A stretch of 64,000 bases of DNA from Sphingobacterium prati (GCF_013167215.1 NZ_JABJWY010000038.1:86715-150714), one strand, 5' to 3'. Numbered from the stretch's first letter, positions 49,546 to 59,825 are shown. Notes: generated by a model not told the origin, from the sequence alone. Made by a program: numbers and translations.

Positions 49546-50007
49546 ATGCTTAGAGTTGAATTGATATTCTTTAGACGGTGCTTATTTTTACTGCCAATTT
49601 TTGTATTTGCGGGTACAGTAAATGGTCAGCAGCTTACTTCCCTTAATAATTGGGAGCAAAATTTTCCTATTGTGAATCGTTGGATAGACCCTTTTTTTCC
49701 ATTAAATACACAGCATAGTAACGTTAACTTAGAACAAGAACCTGTTGATAAAAGTACAAAGGTTATCCAAAGAGAACAGACTATGGATAAAGTGGATGGG
49801 CACGCCGTTGAGATTTCCAATATCGTCGTTGTGCATAGTAGACATAGAGGAGATATAAAGTACTCATCTTCTAGTTCGAGTGGATTGTATCGCGTTGCAC
49901 TGGACAAGCAGACAGACGAGCGATATGACGGGAAACCTGTTTTTGTGGATGCTAAAGGGATAAAATATATCATTGATTCGAAATACAGAAAGCAATTTAT
50001 CAAATGA
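49546..50007 (+). CDS. Small secreted protein of unknown function
   Basis: 153 residues. A hydrophobic signal segment (CLFLLPIFVFAGTVNG, cut before QQ) is followed by a polar protein with a Ser run (YSSSSSSGLYRVALD, about 105-119) and a C-terminal GKPVFVDAKGIKYIIDSKYRKQF. I recognise no family. The last 40 residues look like a small beta motif that repeats the idea of a value plus default string (FVDAKGIKYIID). It stands alone, between the divergent MarR promoter and the convergent SNF2 gene (37 bp between stops). Location periplasmic or extracellular by signal peptide only. Confidence 0.6.
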   Translation: MLRVELIFFRRCLFLLPIFVFAGTVNGQQLTSLNNWEQNFPIVNRWIDPFFPLNTQHSNVNLEQEPVDKSTKVIQREQTMDKVDGHAVEISNIVVVHSRHRGDIKYSSSSSSGLYRVALDKQTDERYDGKPVFVDAKGIKYIIDSKYRKQFIK

Positions 50008-50044
50008 TCGACGGTTGTAAATAGCAGCAACCAATAATCTATCC

Positions 50045-53000
50045 CTAGCGTAAAATATGGAGTAAATAATCTTTATCAAGGTAAAAAGCATCTAAACTTC
50101 CACCATCTTCAAGAATAGTACTACTGATTTCTTTTTTATGCTGTTGTAGTGTTTGGATTTTATCCTCAACCGTATTCGGGCTGATCAGGCGTATTGCAGT
50201 GACATTTTTTTGTTGCCCGATGCGATAGATCCGATCAATCGCTTGTTGTTCCACTGCCGGATTCCACCAGGGATCAACCAGATAGACAACATCTGCCGCA
50301 GTGAGATTAAGTCCCGTTCCACCAGCCTTGAGACTGATGAGAAAGACACGCACATCTTGATCTGATTGGAAATCATTGACTAGTTGTCCCCGGTTTTTGG
50401 ACTGGCCAGTGAGGATTAGTGAAGGGATCTCATTTTTATCCAATGCTTCTTTAATCAACAGCAACATGCGGACAAATTGCGAGAACACGATGATTTTATG
50501 TTGATCTTTTTTATGTTGAATCTGTTCTAGCAGCATTTCGATCTTCGCTGAATCTTCAGCGGATGTTAAGTCTTCGTTTTGGAGCAATTTACTGGAGTTG
50601 CAGATCTGACGTAGTTTGGTTAATCCTTTAAGGACATGCATCGGACTTTTTTTGATTTCATCACCATCTTTAGCAGAAATAAATTCCCGAAATTCCTTTT
50701 CATAGAGATCATAGATCCGCCGCTGTGCAGTTTTCATTTCGCAATAGAGCACCAATTCATTTTTTGCAGGAAGATCATCCAATACATCTTGTTTTGTTCT
50801 TCGAAGGATAAAAGGTTTTATTTTTTCCTTCAGTATATTTTTTCTTTTACGATCGTGAAAAGCATCAATCGGTGTTGTGTATACATCTTTAAAATACTTT
50901 CTATTTCCCAATAAGCCCGGAACGATAAAGGATAACTGTGCAAACAAATCCATTGTATTATTCTCAATAGGTGTTCCCGTCAGAATGATGCGATTTCTTG
51001 ATCGTAATAAATTTACTGCTTTGTACCGCTGTGAATCTGGATTTTTTATGTGTTGAGACTCGTCGAGTATAATATAATTAAAGGTTAGCTTCTTTAATCG
51101 ATTGATGTCAGTCAGTAGGTTATGGTAGGAAATGAGCACAATATCCGCTTTCTCAAACTGGTCAGTTATTTTGCTTCGGTTTGGCCCCTCTAGGATCAGT
51201 ATGTTAAAAGATGGTAAGAATTGCTGAATTTCACGTTTCCAATTAAAAATTAACGTTGTAGGGAGAACCAGTAATGTTGGTGAAGATATACCTTTTGCTT
51301 TTTGCGTTGCCAGAAAGGCGAGAATCTGCACTGTCTTTCCCAGTCCCATATCGTCTGCCAGGCAGGCTCCGAAATTTAATTTGTCTAAAAAGTTGAGCCA
51401 TTGAAGCCCCTGCTGCTGATAGTTACGTAAATTTCCGACAAAAATATTAGGTAACAGTACCGGCGGGCATGTTGCCAATGAAGAGAGTTGATTTCTTAAA
51501 TAGTTGATCTCAACGGAAACAGCTTGGTCGATATCTTTTTTAGCAAAGAGCTGGTCGATTTCATTAAACTTGTATTTTGGAATCTGAATGAGTTCATCTT
51601 CGATGATTTCAGCAGCATTAAAATAAGACTCAAATTTTTCCAGCCACTCCTCGGGTAATATACCAAGTGTACCATCGTCTAGATTGATAAATTGAGAACG
51701 ATTGCGAACAGCTTTCTCTAGTTTCTTCAACGAAACACTTTTAGGACCAAATTTGACTTGAATGTTGGCATTAAACCAATTTTGTCCACTCAATACTTCA
51801 ATTTGTATTTTACCTTTAAATTGATTCAGTTTATTGTCACGAATTGTATTGAATCCAATAATCTGGATTCCCTGGTTGTGCCACTCGTCGAATGCATTTA
51901 AAAACCAGTTTTTATCCAGAAAATATTTACGGTGTAGGTAAAGATGCTGAAAACTATCATCATCTAATTGCTCTTGAAAAAAAGCATGCTGCTTAAGCAG
52001 CAGTGAGATGACTTTCGTTTCGGCTTCTTTTTTTCGTTCTACCAAAAATTGGGTTCCTTTCGCATCTGTTCCAAAGATGTTTCTTTTACTTAAGATAGGA
52101 ACTTCGACGTCGCCATAACGCATGACAGGAATGATGTTGACGAAGTCTTCAGACTCTTCCAGAAATATGAACGCCTGCATATCTTGATAATAAAGATTCT
52201 CTTTCAGTTGCGGTTTACTCGCTTTGGGAATATCCTTGAAATTTAACGCTACAGAATTGGCCAGAGGCTCCAGAAATAGTTCATTGAACGCTTTAAACTT
52301 ATTACGGTGTATGCGCAGCTCCTTTCCTTTATTTCCAAACAAACGAATCAGTTTAAGATGACGTGTATTCTCGATGAGGTAGAGGTGCTTTTTGATGGAG
52401 ATGAAGTGATCAAAAAGAATAGTCAGATGTTGCAATTCGTAAGTAATCCCATGAATGGAGAGGTCCCCTTTAATGCGATAGAACGGATCGTTCTGTTCGA
52501 CAAGCAATCTGATCTCAGCTTTATTCAAACTGATTTGAGTTGCAGATAAGGAAGCTGCCGTTATATTTTCTGCTTTTTCGTAGTCATGAAGGTAAAAATC
52601 CAAGCCTAAAGGGTTTTTTGCTATTGCCCGTAGACTGCGGCCAATAGCTGCATCTGCTTGTTGGAAGGGTTGGGCCAATTGGCTGACTGCCGCAAAAAAC
52701 TGAGTTTCTTCAACGGAATCTGTGTGCCAGATGCGTGATTGACTTTCCACTGGGGAAATAGGGTTTTTCGGCATGCCCGATTTTGATTGTGGTGCCTGGC
52801 ATAACAGGACCTGTAATTGCTTATAATAGCGATTACGTGTAAGCACAATGAAACTATGCTGTTGTTCGCTCTGAAGTTTAGAAGATTTTTTTTGAGGCTC
52901 CAAAAGATCAAAATCATCTATGGAAGTTAGATGTTTGTCTTTGAGGACAAATTGTAGATCAGCATCTTTAATATGGGCAGAAAAGTAGGTTTCCAACAAT

Positions 53001-53359
53001 GGTTCATTTTCTAAGCCATATTGCACTGCAGCCTTTTTTAGAAGATTTCGATACCGGTTAAAGTCAAAAAAAGACAACCAGCTTTCTTGCCCGAATAGTT
53101 TTGTCAAGGTTGCTTTCTGGTGACTACAGAAACCAGTTTGCGTACAATTACAGAAAAGCGAAGTTACTGGCGATTTGTAAATAACCACTACCTGAAAATT
53201 CGTGTAATTTTCGAGAACTTGAAAGGTAGCTTGGTTGAATTCCATCTCTACGACACTGATTTGAATATTGGCCAGGGCTATATCCATCCAGGGAAAATAA
53301 GAATAACGGCTTACTGAGGCGAAATCTATTGTTGTCAGGGTATATTGATGAAAATCCAT
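50045..53359 (-). CDS. SNF2 family DNA translocase/helicase with SWIM zinc finger
   Basis: 1104 residues. An N-terminal SWIM-type zinc motif C70-x-C72-x5-C78-x-H80 is followed by a long divergent region (about 100-640). The SNF2 core has DDMGLGKTVQILAFL (motif I, near 670), LDESQHIKN (motif II, DExQ), ILTGTPIENNTMDLFAQL, and the C-terminal VFSQFVRMLLL, SLKAGGTGLNLTAADVVYLVDPWWNPAVEQQAIDRIYRIGQ. It is a double-strand DNA translocase acting on RNA polymerase or protein-DNA complexes by family knowledge; the bacterial role is poorly known. It begins 11 bp after the TonB receptor gene on the same strand, an odd pairing. Confidence 0.93.
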   Translation of the reverse strand: MDFHQYTLTTIDFASVSRYSYFPWMDIALANIQISVVEMEFNQATFQVLENYTNFQVVVIYKSPVTSLFCNCTQTGFCSHQKATLTKLFGQESWLSFFDFNRYRNLLKKAAVQYGLENEPLLETYFSAHIKDADLQFVLKDKHLTSIDDFDLLEPQKKSSKLQSEQQHSFIVLTRNRYYKQLQVLLCQAPQSKSGMPKNPISPVESQSRIWHTDSVEETQFFAAVSQLAQPFQQADAAIGRSLRAIAKNPLGLDFYLHDYEKAENITAASLSATQISLNKAEIRLLVEQNDPFYRIKGDLSIHGITYELQHLTILFDHFISIKKHLYLIENTRHLKLIRLFGNKGKELRIHRNKFKAFNELFLEPLANSVALNFKDIPKASKPQLKENLYYQDMQAFIFLEESEDFVNIIPVMRYGDVEVPILSKRNIFGTDAKGTQFLVERKKEAETKVISLLLKQHAFFQEQLDDDSFQHLYLHRKYFLDKNWFLNAFDEWHNQGIQIIGFNTIRDNKLNQFKGKIQIEVLSGQNWFNANIQVKFGPKSVSLKKLEKAVRNRSQFINLDDGTLGILPEEWLEKFESYFNAAEIIEDELIQIPKYKFNEIDQLFAKKDIDQAVSVEINYLRNQLSSLATCPPVLLPNIFVGNLRNYQQQGLQWLNFLDKLNFGACLADDMGLGKTVQILAFLATQKAKGISSPTLLVLPTTLIFNWKREIQQFLPSFNILILEGPNRSKITDQFEKADIVLISYHNLLTDINRLKKLTFNYIILDESQHIKNPDSQRYKAVNLLRSRNRIILTGTPIENNTMDLFAQLSFIVPGLLGNRKYFKDVYTTPIDAFHDRKRKNILKEKIKPFILRRTKQDVLDDLPAKNELVLYCEMKTAQRRIYDLYEKEFREFISAKDGDEIKKSPMHVLKGLTKLRQICNSSKLLQNEDLTSAEDSAKIEMLLEQIQHKKDQHKIIVFSQFVRMLLLIKEALDKNEIPSLILTGQSKNRGQLVNDFQSDQDVRVFLISLKAGGTGLNLTAADVVYLVDPWWNPAVEQQAIDRIYRIGQQKNVTAIRLISPNTVEDKIQTLQQHKKEISSTILEDGGSLDAFYLDKDYLLHILR

Positions 53360-53370
53360 ACTACCGGATA

Positions 53371-55440
53371 TTAGAAATTAAAATTCATGCCACCATAATA
53401 ATTTCGCAATGGCGCCGGGTTGAAATACCGACCACCAAAGGCATTGATATCATTGCCGAGACTATATTTTTGGTTCAACAAATTGTCGGCGCCAACAAAG
53501 ATATTAAGTTTATGTCCATGGCCTATAGCTTTACCCCAGGATATTTTTCCTTGCAAAAGATGATAACGGTTTGCATAAACTGTATTGGCATCATCCAATG
53601 GTATCGCAGCGGTTAAATTTGACAGAAGATCTAGTCGAAGTTGATAGGGGAAGAGGACATTTAAGGTATTGACCCAAACCGTTTTTGGTACCGCCGTTAG
53701 TTTGTTGCCGCTATAATCTTTATCTCCGACCTTATAGTTTTTGAAAGCATAATTATTTAGCGAGAAATTGCTTCCGACCTGTAAACTACGGACAAGCCCC
53801 CAAGACCTAGGGGTTATCAGATAGGTTAATAGCGATGCTTCAATTCCTTTTTGATCTATTTTTCCTGCATTCTGAAAATATTCTGCTCCAGTCTCGCGTA
53901 CCTGTCGGATAATTGCATTATTCATTTGGTAGGTATATGCCGAAGCATCTAGTATAATTCGGCGGTTCCATAAATGCCATCGAACGCCAAATTCATGGTT
54001 GGTACCAGTCTCAGGTTTGAGGTCCTTATTGATGATATTGTCGGATGAGCGCACTTCTGCAATCGTGGGAGCAGAAAATCCCTTTGAAATAGAAGCGCGT
54101 AGAGCGAAGCTTGCTGTGGCCAGGTAGGAGACAGCGGCCCTAGGCATCCACGCATTCCCAAAATTGATGTGTGCTTTGTCCTCTTGTGTTGCTGGATAAT
54201 GCTGTTGATAGGAGATTTTATTCCCATTGAGTCCCATAGATAATTCGACTTGGAGACGTTCCAGCCAAGCCAGCTGTGTTCGTGCAAAGAATGATTGCTG
54301 GCTATTTTCTAACTTATCTTTAGCTTGCGGCTTGCCGATATTCCCCTGATTATTATCATAATTATCTATATCATACCAACCTTTTTGTGCCTCTAAACCA
54401 AATTGGAGCTCATACTTTAATTGTTTGCTTAGCCGGTCGACATAGGATAGATAGAGTCGTGTCCCTAAATTTTTCTCATCCCTTTTTTCATAATTTGTGA
54501 TAAAAGGATTTTTGATTTGGTTGGTCGAACCGAATACGTTGGCAAACAGGATTAATTTGGAACTGATATTTGTTTGGTTGCTCAGGCCCCCGAAAACTGT
54601 TTTATCATAGATTGCTGCTTTTTGTTCCGCCGCACTTGGGTTGGGCCCAGCCTTGGGACGGGACTGCCGTCGATTGTCCTCCATTTGTACAGCTGTCAGG
54701 CCGCCGGGAGTTTGATATCCCAGATCAGTGTAGAATCCTGTGAATTTCAGTTCCGAATGTTTTGCATATTGCCAATTGTAGTTTAGCTGAATGTTCTTTT
54801 TGTCCAGAGATGCATGTTGTCGATACCCATCACTTCGTGTCCAACTTTGGTTGACGGCCAATTGCTGTGTCTGATTGATGGGCAGCACAGCACTGAGCTG
54901 CTGCTGAAATAATCCGTACGAACCTCCTGTTAGCTGTAGGTTGACTTCGGGCTTGGTCAAGGTATTGTAGCCTTTGCTGTAGAGTGAAATTACACCACCT
55001 GCGTTTGCTCCATATATAGATCCATCAGGACCTTTCAAAATATTGATTTGGTCTATGGTGTAGGGATCGATTAGATTTAAATAGGTGTTTCCACCTGCAT
55101 CCGTAAGCGGAAAGTCATCCAGATAGATCTTTACGTTTCGGATGCCAAATGGAGAACGAAGCATGCTGCCACGCAAGGCCAAGCGGTAACTCCCTGGGGA
55201 CCGCTCTTCCATACGTAGTCCAGGCACTGTGTTCATAATGGAGACAAGTGCTGGCGATTGCTGTGATTGCAAGCGTTGTTGGCTTAACACAGCCGCGGAT
55301 GAGGTTAGTTTTAATAAGGGCTGTTTATTGAAATAAGCTTTAATTTCCACTTGTTCAAGCCTATTGTTTGTACTGTCAGTGGTCTGTGCATACAATTTGC
55401 CACATAGACAAAGTGTGGCAAGTAGGTAATTTCTTTTCAT
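53371..55440 (-). CDS. TonB-dependent outer-membrane receptor
   Basis: 689 residues. A signal peptide (MKRNYLLATLCLCGKLYA) is followed by the plug domain (about 30-150: VEIKAYFNKQPLLKLTSSAAVLSQQRLQSQQ...NTVPGLRMEERSPGSYRLALRGSMLRSPFGIRNVKIYLDDFPLTDAGG...ILKGPDGSIYGANAGGVISLYSKG) and a 22-strand barrel ending in GGMNFNF. There is no SusC-type carboxypeptidase-like N-terminal domain and no SusD partner, so a siderophore or metal/cofactor receptor is likelier than a glycan system. The preceding lipoprotein gene is 20 bp away and the SNF2 gene 11 bp downstream, in one probable transcription unit. Substrate unknown. Confidence 0.93.
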   Translation of the reverse strand: MKRNYLLATLCLCGKLYAQTTDSTNNRLEQVEIKAYFNKQPLLKLTSSAAVLSQQRLQSQQSPALVSIMNTVPGLRMEERSPGSYRLALRGSMLRSPFGIRNVKIYLDDFPLTDAGGNTYLNLIDPYTIDQINILKGPDGSIYGANAGGVISLYSKGYNTLTKPEVNLQLTGGSYGLFQQQLSAVLPINQTQQLAVNQSWTRSDGYRQHASLDKKNIQLNYNWQYAKHSELKFTGFYTDLGYQTPGGLTAVQMEDNRRQSRPKAGPNPSAAEQKAAIYDKTVFGGLSNQTNISSKLILFANVFGSTNQIKNPFITNYEKRDEKNLGTRLYLSYVDRLSKQLKYELQFGLEAQKGWYDIDNYDNNQGNIGKPQAKDKLENSQQSFFARTQLAWLERLQVELSMGLNGNKISYQQHYPATQEDKAHINFGNAWMPRAAVSYLATASFALRASISKGFSAPTIAEVRSSDNIINKDLKPETGTNHEFGVRWHLWNRRIILDASAYTYQMNNAIIRQVRETGAEYFQNAGKIDQKGIEASLLTYLITPRSWGLVRSLQVGSNFSLNNYAFKNYKVGDKDYSGNKLTAVPKTVWVNTLNVLFPYQLRLDLLSNLTAAIPLDDANTVYANRYHLLQGKISWGKAIGHGHKLNIFVGADNLLNQKYSLGNDINAFGGRYFNPAPLRNYYGGMNFNF

Positions 55441-55460
55441 GGCTAATGGTTAGATCCGGC

Positions 55461-56270
55461 TTAGTCCGCAAATTCTTGGGTAAAGTAAATTTCAAAAAGT
55501 TCCTTAGTCTTATTGTATTTTAGGCATTGATAGTTTGCATATACCGAACTTGTTGGAATACACAGGCTATTTGCCATGGCTTTTGTAGGAAAATCTTTGC
55601 TTAGGCATCCCTGTTTCAGATCGAAAATATGATTTGTTGCGATATTCTCAACCGAGAATGCTTTGTCATCGATCAAATAATTCGAATGACTTGATCGGAT
55701 ATAGTCTTCCTGATAAATCAATTCGGCTGCAATGCTATAATCTATTGTACCATTGGTATAGTAACAATCGGATTGTCGCAATAAATTGGAAACATGTACA
55801 TCCCGGTACAATATTTTAAATCGTTTGTTCTTCTGGTCAAAAAGAATGATTTCAATTTGATATTTTTCTTTATTATAGGCGACATATGCAAAATCATTTT
55901 CCTTGTTGCTAAAGATATCCCCACTTGTATAAGCCAGCAAATCGAGGTTTGTATGGCTTTCGAAATATTTTTTTTGGTTTTCTACGAGGTCCTTAAGCAA
56001 CTTTAGGTGTAATTTTTCAAAGAGTCCTTCATCAGCTAATTTGACGAGCTGTTGTCGTTGCTGATTAGCCGTTTCTTCGGTCCGAGGATTAGCATAGATG
56101 GACGTATCAAGTAGAGGTTTCACTGTACGGGGGCTTTCAGCCACCTGCTGATTTTGGTCGTTGACCGCACTATCTTTTGTCGGGATATTTTGAGGATTAG
56201 ATTGTGTTGTCTGCTGACAGGAAGCAAAGCCAAAAAGCAAAAAGTATAGAAAAATTGACTGTAAATTCAT
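55461..56270 (-). CDS. Lipoprotein of unknown function upstream of the TonB receptor
   Basis: 269 residues. The type II signal peptide MNLQSIFLYFLLFGFASC ends at a lipobox Cys (F-A-S-C), followed by a Gln/Thr/Asn-rich linker (QQTTQSNPQNIPTKDSAVNDQNQQ). The mature part has LADEGLFEKLHLKLLKDLVENQKKYFESHTNLDLLAYTSGD and aromatic-rich strands; no family is recognised. Its operon position just before a TonB receptor suggests a surface or periplasmic accessory to uptake, which is inference. The next minus-strand gene upstream (56380) ends 109 bp before. Confidence 0.75.
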   Translation of the reverse strand: MNLQSIFLYFLLFGFASCQQTTQSNPQNIPTKDSAVNDQNQQVAESPRTVKPLLDTSIYANPRTEETANQQRQQLVKLADEGLFEKLHLKLLKDLVENQKKYFESHTNLDLLAYTSGDIFSNKENDFAYVAYNKEKYQIEIILFDQKNKRFKILYRDVHVSNLLRQSDCYYTNGTIDYSIAAELIYQEDYIRSSHSNYLIDDKAFSVENIATNHIFDLKQGCLSKDFPTKAMANSLCIPTSSVYANYQCLKYNKTKELFEIYFTQEFAD

Positions 56271-56379
56271 GCGTAATTATCTTCAATGGGAGACTCCGTC
56301 TATCGTATTTTAGGCGAAGCCACAATATCGGCTAATTTAATGATTTTATAGAAAAGAAGTCTCGCCGGTTTCCATTAAA

Positions 56380-57690
56380 TTAAAACGCTTCATTCAATCC
56401 GAGGAAGAATCCACGGGATCCATATTTTCCTATGGCGTAGTCCAAACAGAGATTTGTTCGGGTGGCTTTGTTAAACAGGACGCGTAATCCTGCGCCGCCT
56501 CCAGGTTGCCATCTTTCGAAAAGTTTTGTCCCTAATTCGTCACTTGCACTTTGGAGATTAAAAAATGCAGCACCACTCAAAAAGCGGTTTTTTAAAATTG
56601 GGAAGCGATACTCCGTTTCTGCGTAGGCAAAAGATATCCCCTTAAAATAACCAATTGTATAGCCTCGGCCTGTTCTTACCGCGGCATCCCTTCCTGTTCC
56701 CGGTAGATCGAAGTAGGGGAGAACACCCCCCAGCTTATAGGATCCCCAATACCAGAATGCAAGCACATGTGCCGGATCGGATTGCGATACACTAAAGTAT
56801 TTACGAAAGTCAGTCGTGAGTTGGACAGCACTTTTGCTACTGCCTAGTAAGGTTGTATTCCATCGCAGGCCAATGTCCGAGTAGATTCCCTTATAAGGTC
56901 TGTTGGGATTATCCCGGGTGGTGTATTGCATATTTAATAACAGTCCGTTTGAATTGTAGCTATCTGGGGCAAAACCATGTTTTTCCGTGTAAATGGTATT
57001 TGGTGTAATATTCCCATTAGGACCACTGCTCGTTATCTTTCGACGAAGGTCGAATGCTAATCCAGCTCCTAAAAACAAACCATCGGCAACCTTTTTGTAG
57101 ACCTTCTCATTAAACGTAAAGGCATTGTATTTAGCCCCATATTTTTCATGTTCGGGATTCGCAAGTATTTCCTCTTCTTCATTGTTCCATTTGCCATGTG
57201 GGGTCATACCCAAACCCGCATCCAATGCGACCATTTTGACCAAAGCGAAAGCTCCTTGAAAATTTAGTTTATTGTTTGGGGTAAATACATTGTGGCTAAT
57301 GTAGAAAACCATGATGTTTTTGGTCGTGATGGACGCTGATGTTGCGGCGATTGACATGGTTGTCGTTTTCGGATCGCCCAATACTTTCCCCGCAACGGCT
57401 TTTACACCGATTTGTCCACCAATCGTCGGGTTATAGGCGATATTCGGCATTAGCGTAATCGGAGAACGTTTGCTTGATCGTTCCTTTTTACGTTTGGGGT
57501 GAATAATGCGGCCGATTAAGTCCGATATATCATATTGGCTTGCTAAAATCGAATCGCGCCGTTTGTTATATAAGAAAGCCGAATCTATCTCAGTATTGGA
57601 TTGAGCCACGAGTGTATTGGATATCAGTACAAAGCACGATATTAAAAGACAGAAAGTGAACAAATAGTGATTACGTAATGGTCGCTGCAT
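56380..57690 (-). CDS. BamA/surface-antigen family outer-membrane protein
   Basis: 436 residues. A signal peptide (LFTFCLLISCFVLISNTLVA) and a polar stretch with basic KRKKERSSKR precede a barrel domain from about residue 80 (ITLMPNIAYNPTIGGQIGVKAVAG) to the C-terminal FFLGLNEAF. The RGYTIGYFKGISFAYAETEYRFPI strand resembles the (V/I)RG(Y/F) motif of the Omp85 insertion signature, and GLRVLFNKATRTNLCLDYAIGKYGSRGFFLGLNEAF the last strands. No POTRA repeats are visible, so it is a short Bac_surface_Ag-type protein with unknown cargo. It may form the first gene of the unit running into the lipoprotein and TonB receptor (109-bp gap). Confidence 0.8.
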   Translation of the reverse strand: MQRPLRNHYLFTFCLLISCFVLISNTLVAQSNTEIDSAFLYNKRRDSILASQYDISDLIGRIIHPKRKKERSSKRSPITLMPNIAYNPTIGGQIGVKAVAGKVLGDPKTTTMSIAATSASITTKNIMVFYISHNVFTPNNKLNFQGAFALVKMVALDAGLGMTPHGKWNNEEEEILANPEHEKYGAKYNAFTFNEKVYKKVADGLFLGAGLAFDLRRKITSSGPNGNITPNTIYTEKHGFAPDSYNSNGLLLNMQYTTRDNPNRPYKGIYSDIGLRWNTTLLGSSKSAVQLTTDFRKYFSVSQSDPAHVLAFWYWGSYKLGGVLPYFDLPGTGRDAAVRTGRGYTIGYFKGISFAYAETEYRFPILKNRFLSGAAFFNLQSASDELGTKLFERWQPGGGAGLRVLFNKATRTNLCLDYAIGKYGSRGFFLGLNEAF

Positions 57691-57888
57691 ACCTTCGGGT
57701 TTATCTTACATCTAAACGTCAAAAATATTAAAATGTTTTCTAAATCGATAAAGCTAATTCCATATAGAACTGATATCGGTAGGATTAATATCCGTGGAGG
57801 GGACATTTGCCTACTTTGAGTTCTAGGGTTTGCATACGCATATGTGTAGTGGGCAATTTTGACGGCAGGTTAGAATCACGTAATTAAA

Positions 57889-57921
57889 CTTGGAAGTAAG
57901 CATAAATTTATCTTAGTTTTG
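57889..57921 (+). promoter_or_regulatory. Possible promoter of the M1 peptidase gene
   Basis: TTG (57889-57891), 22-nt spacer, TAGTTTTG (57914-57921), with the ATG at 57940 preceded by a good SD (TTTGGAGAT). The spacer is at the long end. Confidence 0.45.
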
Positions 57922-57939
57922 ATTATTTAATTTGGAGAT

Positions 57940-59820
57940 ATGATAACACGAAATATATATCGTTGCAGTTTGGCTTTACTATTGATGACAGGCTTTACAC
58001 AAGCGCAGGAGCTTTATACACCTAGAAATATTAAGCAAGCTATTGAAAAAGGTACACGCACGACAACCGGACTACCCGGTAAAAATTACTGGCAAAACTT
58101 TGGAAAATACGATGTAAAGGTACAATTGGATCCCGTGGCGAGGACTGTTCGTGGAAATGAGACAATTTTATATACCAACAACAGTCCCGATACACTTAAA
58201 CAATTAGCAATCCGATTTGTGAACAATGTACATAAGCCCAATGCAGTACGTGCTAACTATGCCTCGGATGATTATTTGACCTCGGGGTTGAAAATAAAAT
58301 CATTTACGCTCAACGGACAGGTTTATGAAGTAAATAGTGGCGATTGGGGAACGGTCAAACTTGGTGATTTTGGACAGAAAATTCTTCCGGGGACAGTGGC
58401 GACCCTAACGATCAGCTGGGAGTATCCTTTATCGGTTGAGAGTGACCGCGATGGCATGCTCAATGCGTCTACGTTCTATTGCGCTTATTCCTATCCACGT
58501 GTATCTGTCTATGATGATTACAATGGCTGGGATATTTTGGAGCATAATGGTAGACAGGAGTTTTATAATGGTTTTAACGATTATCAGTTTGAAATCGCTG
58601 TTCCTAAAAATTTTGTTGTATGGGCCACTGGAGAGCTTCAGAATGCAGCAGAAGTCTTGCAACAACCTATCTTGGAGCGTTTTGAGAAATCCAAACAAAG
58701 CGATGTAGCGATACATGTTGCTACAGCATCCGAAATGAAGGAAGGAAAAGTGACGGCTCAACAGGAATGGAACAAATGGAAATTTAAAGCGACCTATGTA
58801 CCTGATTTTTGTTTCAGTGTGAGTGACAATTATATTTGGGATGCTGCCAGCGTGGACTTGGGAACTAAACGTGTTAGTATACAATCCAGCTATGTTGCTG
58901 GTACCCCCGATTTTGAACAATACATTGGCTGGCAACAATACTGCATTGACTGGTTTTCTAAAAACTGGCCTGGAGTAACCTATCCCTATCCAACGATGAC
59001 GGCAGTGCAGGGATTTGCCGATATGGAATATCCGATGATGATCAATGATTCAAGTGTGCCTGATAATTTTGTTGACGCCCGGCAGACGGCGGATCATGAA
59101 ATTGCCCATACTTATTTCCCTTTCTATATGGGAATCAACGAGACCCGATATGGGTATATGGATGAAGGCTGGGCTACTGCACTCGAATTTTGGATCGGCA
59201 ACGCGGAGATTGGTGCCGAAAAGAATAAAGAGCTATTTAAAGATTCGCGTGTGAAACGATATATCTTTGATCCGTCTACCGAAGAAGATCAGCCATTGAT
59301 TACCATGACTTCACAATTGAATGGTCTGGGGTATGGTAATAATGCCTATATCAAAGCCGCATTATCGTATATCGCGCTGCGGGATTATCTAGGAGATACA
59401 GGCTTCAAAAAAGCGTTACATCATTATATGGATCTATGGCATGGTAAGCATCCGACACCATGGGATTTCTTTTATAGTATCAATGCTGGAGCTGGTCAAA
59501 ACTTAAATTGGTTTTGGAAGAACTGGTACTTTACCAATAATTATATTGATTTGAAAGTGGATAGCTTTATGCAGTCTGGCAATAAAAATACGTTATCGAT
59601 CGCAAATATTGGAGGATTTGCAATTCCTTTCGATGTCTTGATCACTTATGCAGACGGAACTTTGGAAACAATACATCAGACGCCTTCAATTTGGCAACAA
59701 AATGAAAAACAGTCAACGGTCACCTGGGCATCGTCAAAGACGGTGAAAAAAATAAGGTTGGATGGCGGCGTTTTTATGGACTACACTGCCAAAGATAATG
59801 TGTGGGAAGCAGTAAAATAA
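57940..59820 (+). CDS. Secreted M1 family metallopeptidase
   Basis: 626 residues. A signal peptide (CSLALLLMTGFTQAQ) is followed by the M1 N-terminal beta domain and the thermolysin-like catalytic domain. The zinc site is HEIAH (386-390) with the third ligand E409 in MDEGWATALEF, spaced exactly 18 residues. The substrate-N-terminus motif of the family (GxMEN) reads GFADMEYPMM upstream. It is an aminopeptidase-like enzyme with no family-specific substrate visible, in the periplasm or on the surface. The start is fixed by the SD GGAG 5 nt upstream. An 18-bp terminator follows the stop. Confidence 0.94.
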   Translation: MITRNIYRCSLALLLMTGFTQAQELYTPRNIKQAIEKGTRTTTGLPGKNYWQNFGKYDVKVQLDPVARTVRGNETILYTNNSPDTLKQLAIRFVNNVHKPNAVRANYASDDYLTSGLKIKSFTLNGQVYEVNSGDWGTVKLGDFGQKILPGTVATLTISWEYPLSVESDRDGMLNASTFYCAYSYPRVSVYDDYNGWDILEHNGRQEFYNGFNDYQFEIAVPKNFVVWATGELQNAAEVLQQPILERFEKSKQSDVAIHVATASEMKEGKVTAQQEWNKWKFKATYVPDFCFSVSDNYIWDAASVDLGTKRVSIQSSYVAGTPDFEQYIGWQQYCIDWFSKNWPGVTYPYPTMTAVQGFADMEYPMMINDSSVPDNFVDARQTADHEIAHTYFPFYMGINETRYGYMDEGWATALEFWIGNAEIGAEKNKELFKDSRVKRYIFDPSTEEDQPLITMTSQLNGLGYGNNAYIKAALSYIALRDYLGDTGFKKALHHYMDLWHGKHPTPWDFFYSINAGAGQNLNWFWKNWYFTNNYIDLKVDSFMQSGNKNTLSIANIGGFAIPFDVLITYADGTLETIHQTPSIWQQNEKQSTVTWASSKTVKKIRLDGGVFMDYTAKDNVWEAVK

Positions 59821-59825
59821 TGTAA

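Noticed and set aside
50045..53359. Part of a phage-defence system (SNF2 helicase)
   Set aside because: No nuclease, methylase or other defence partner nearby; neighbours are a TonB receptor and a lipoprotein.
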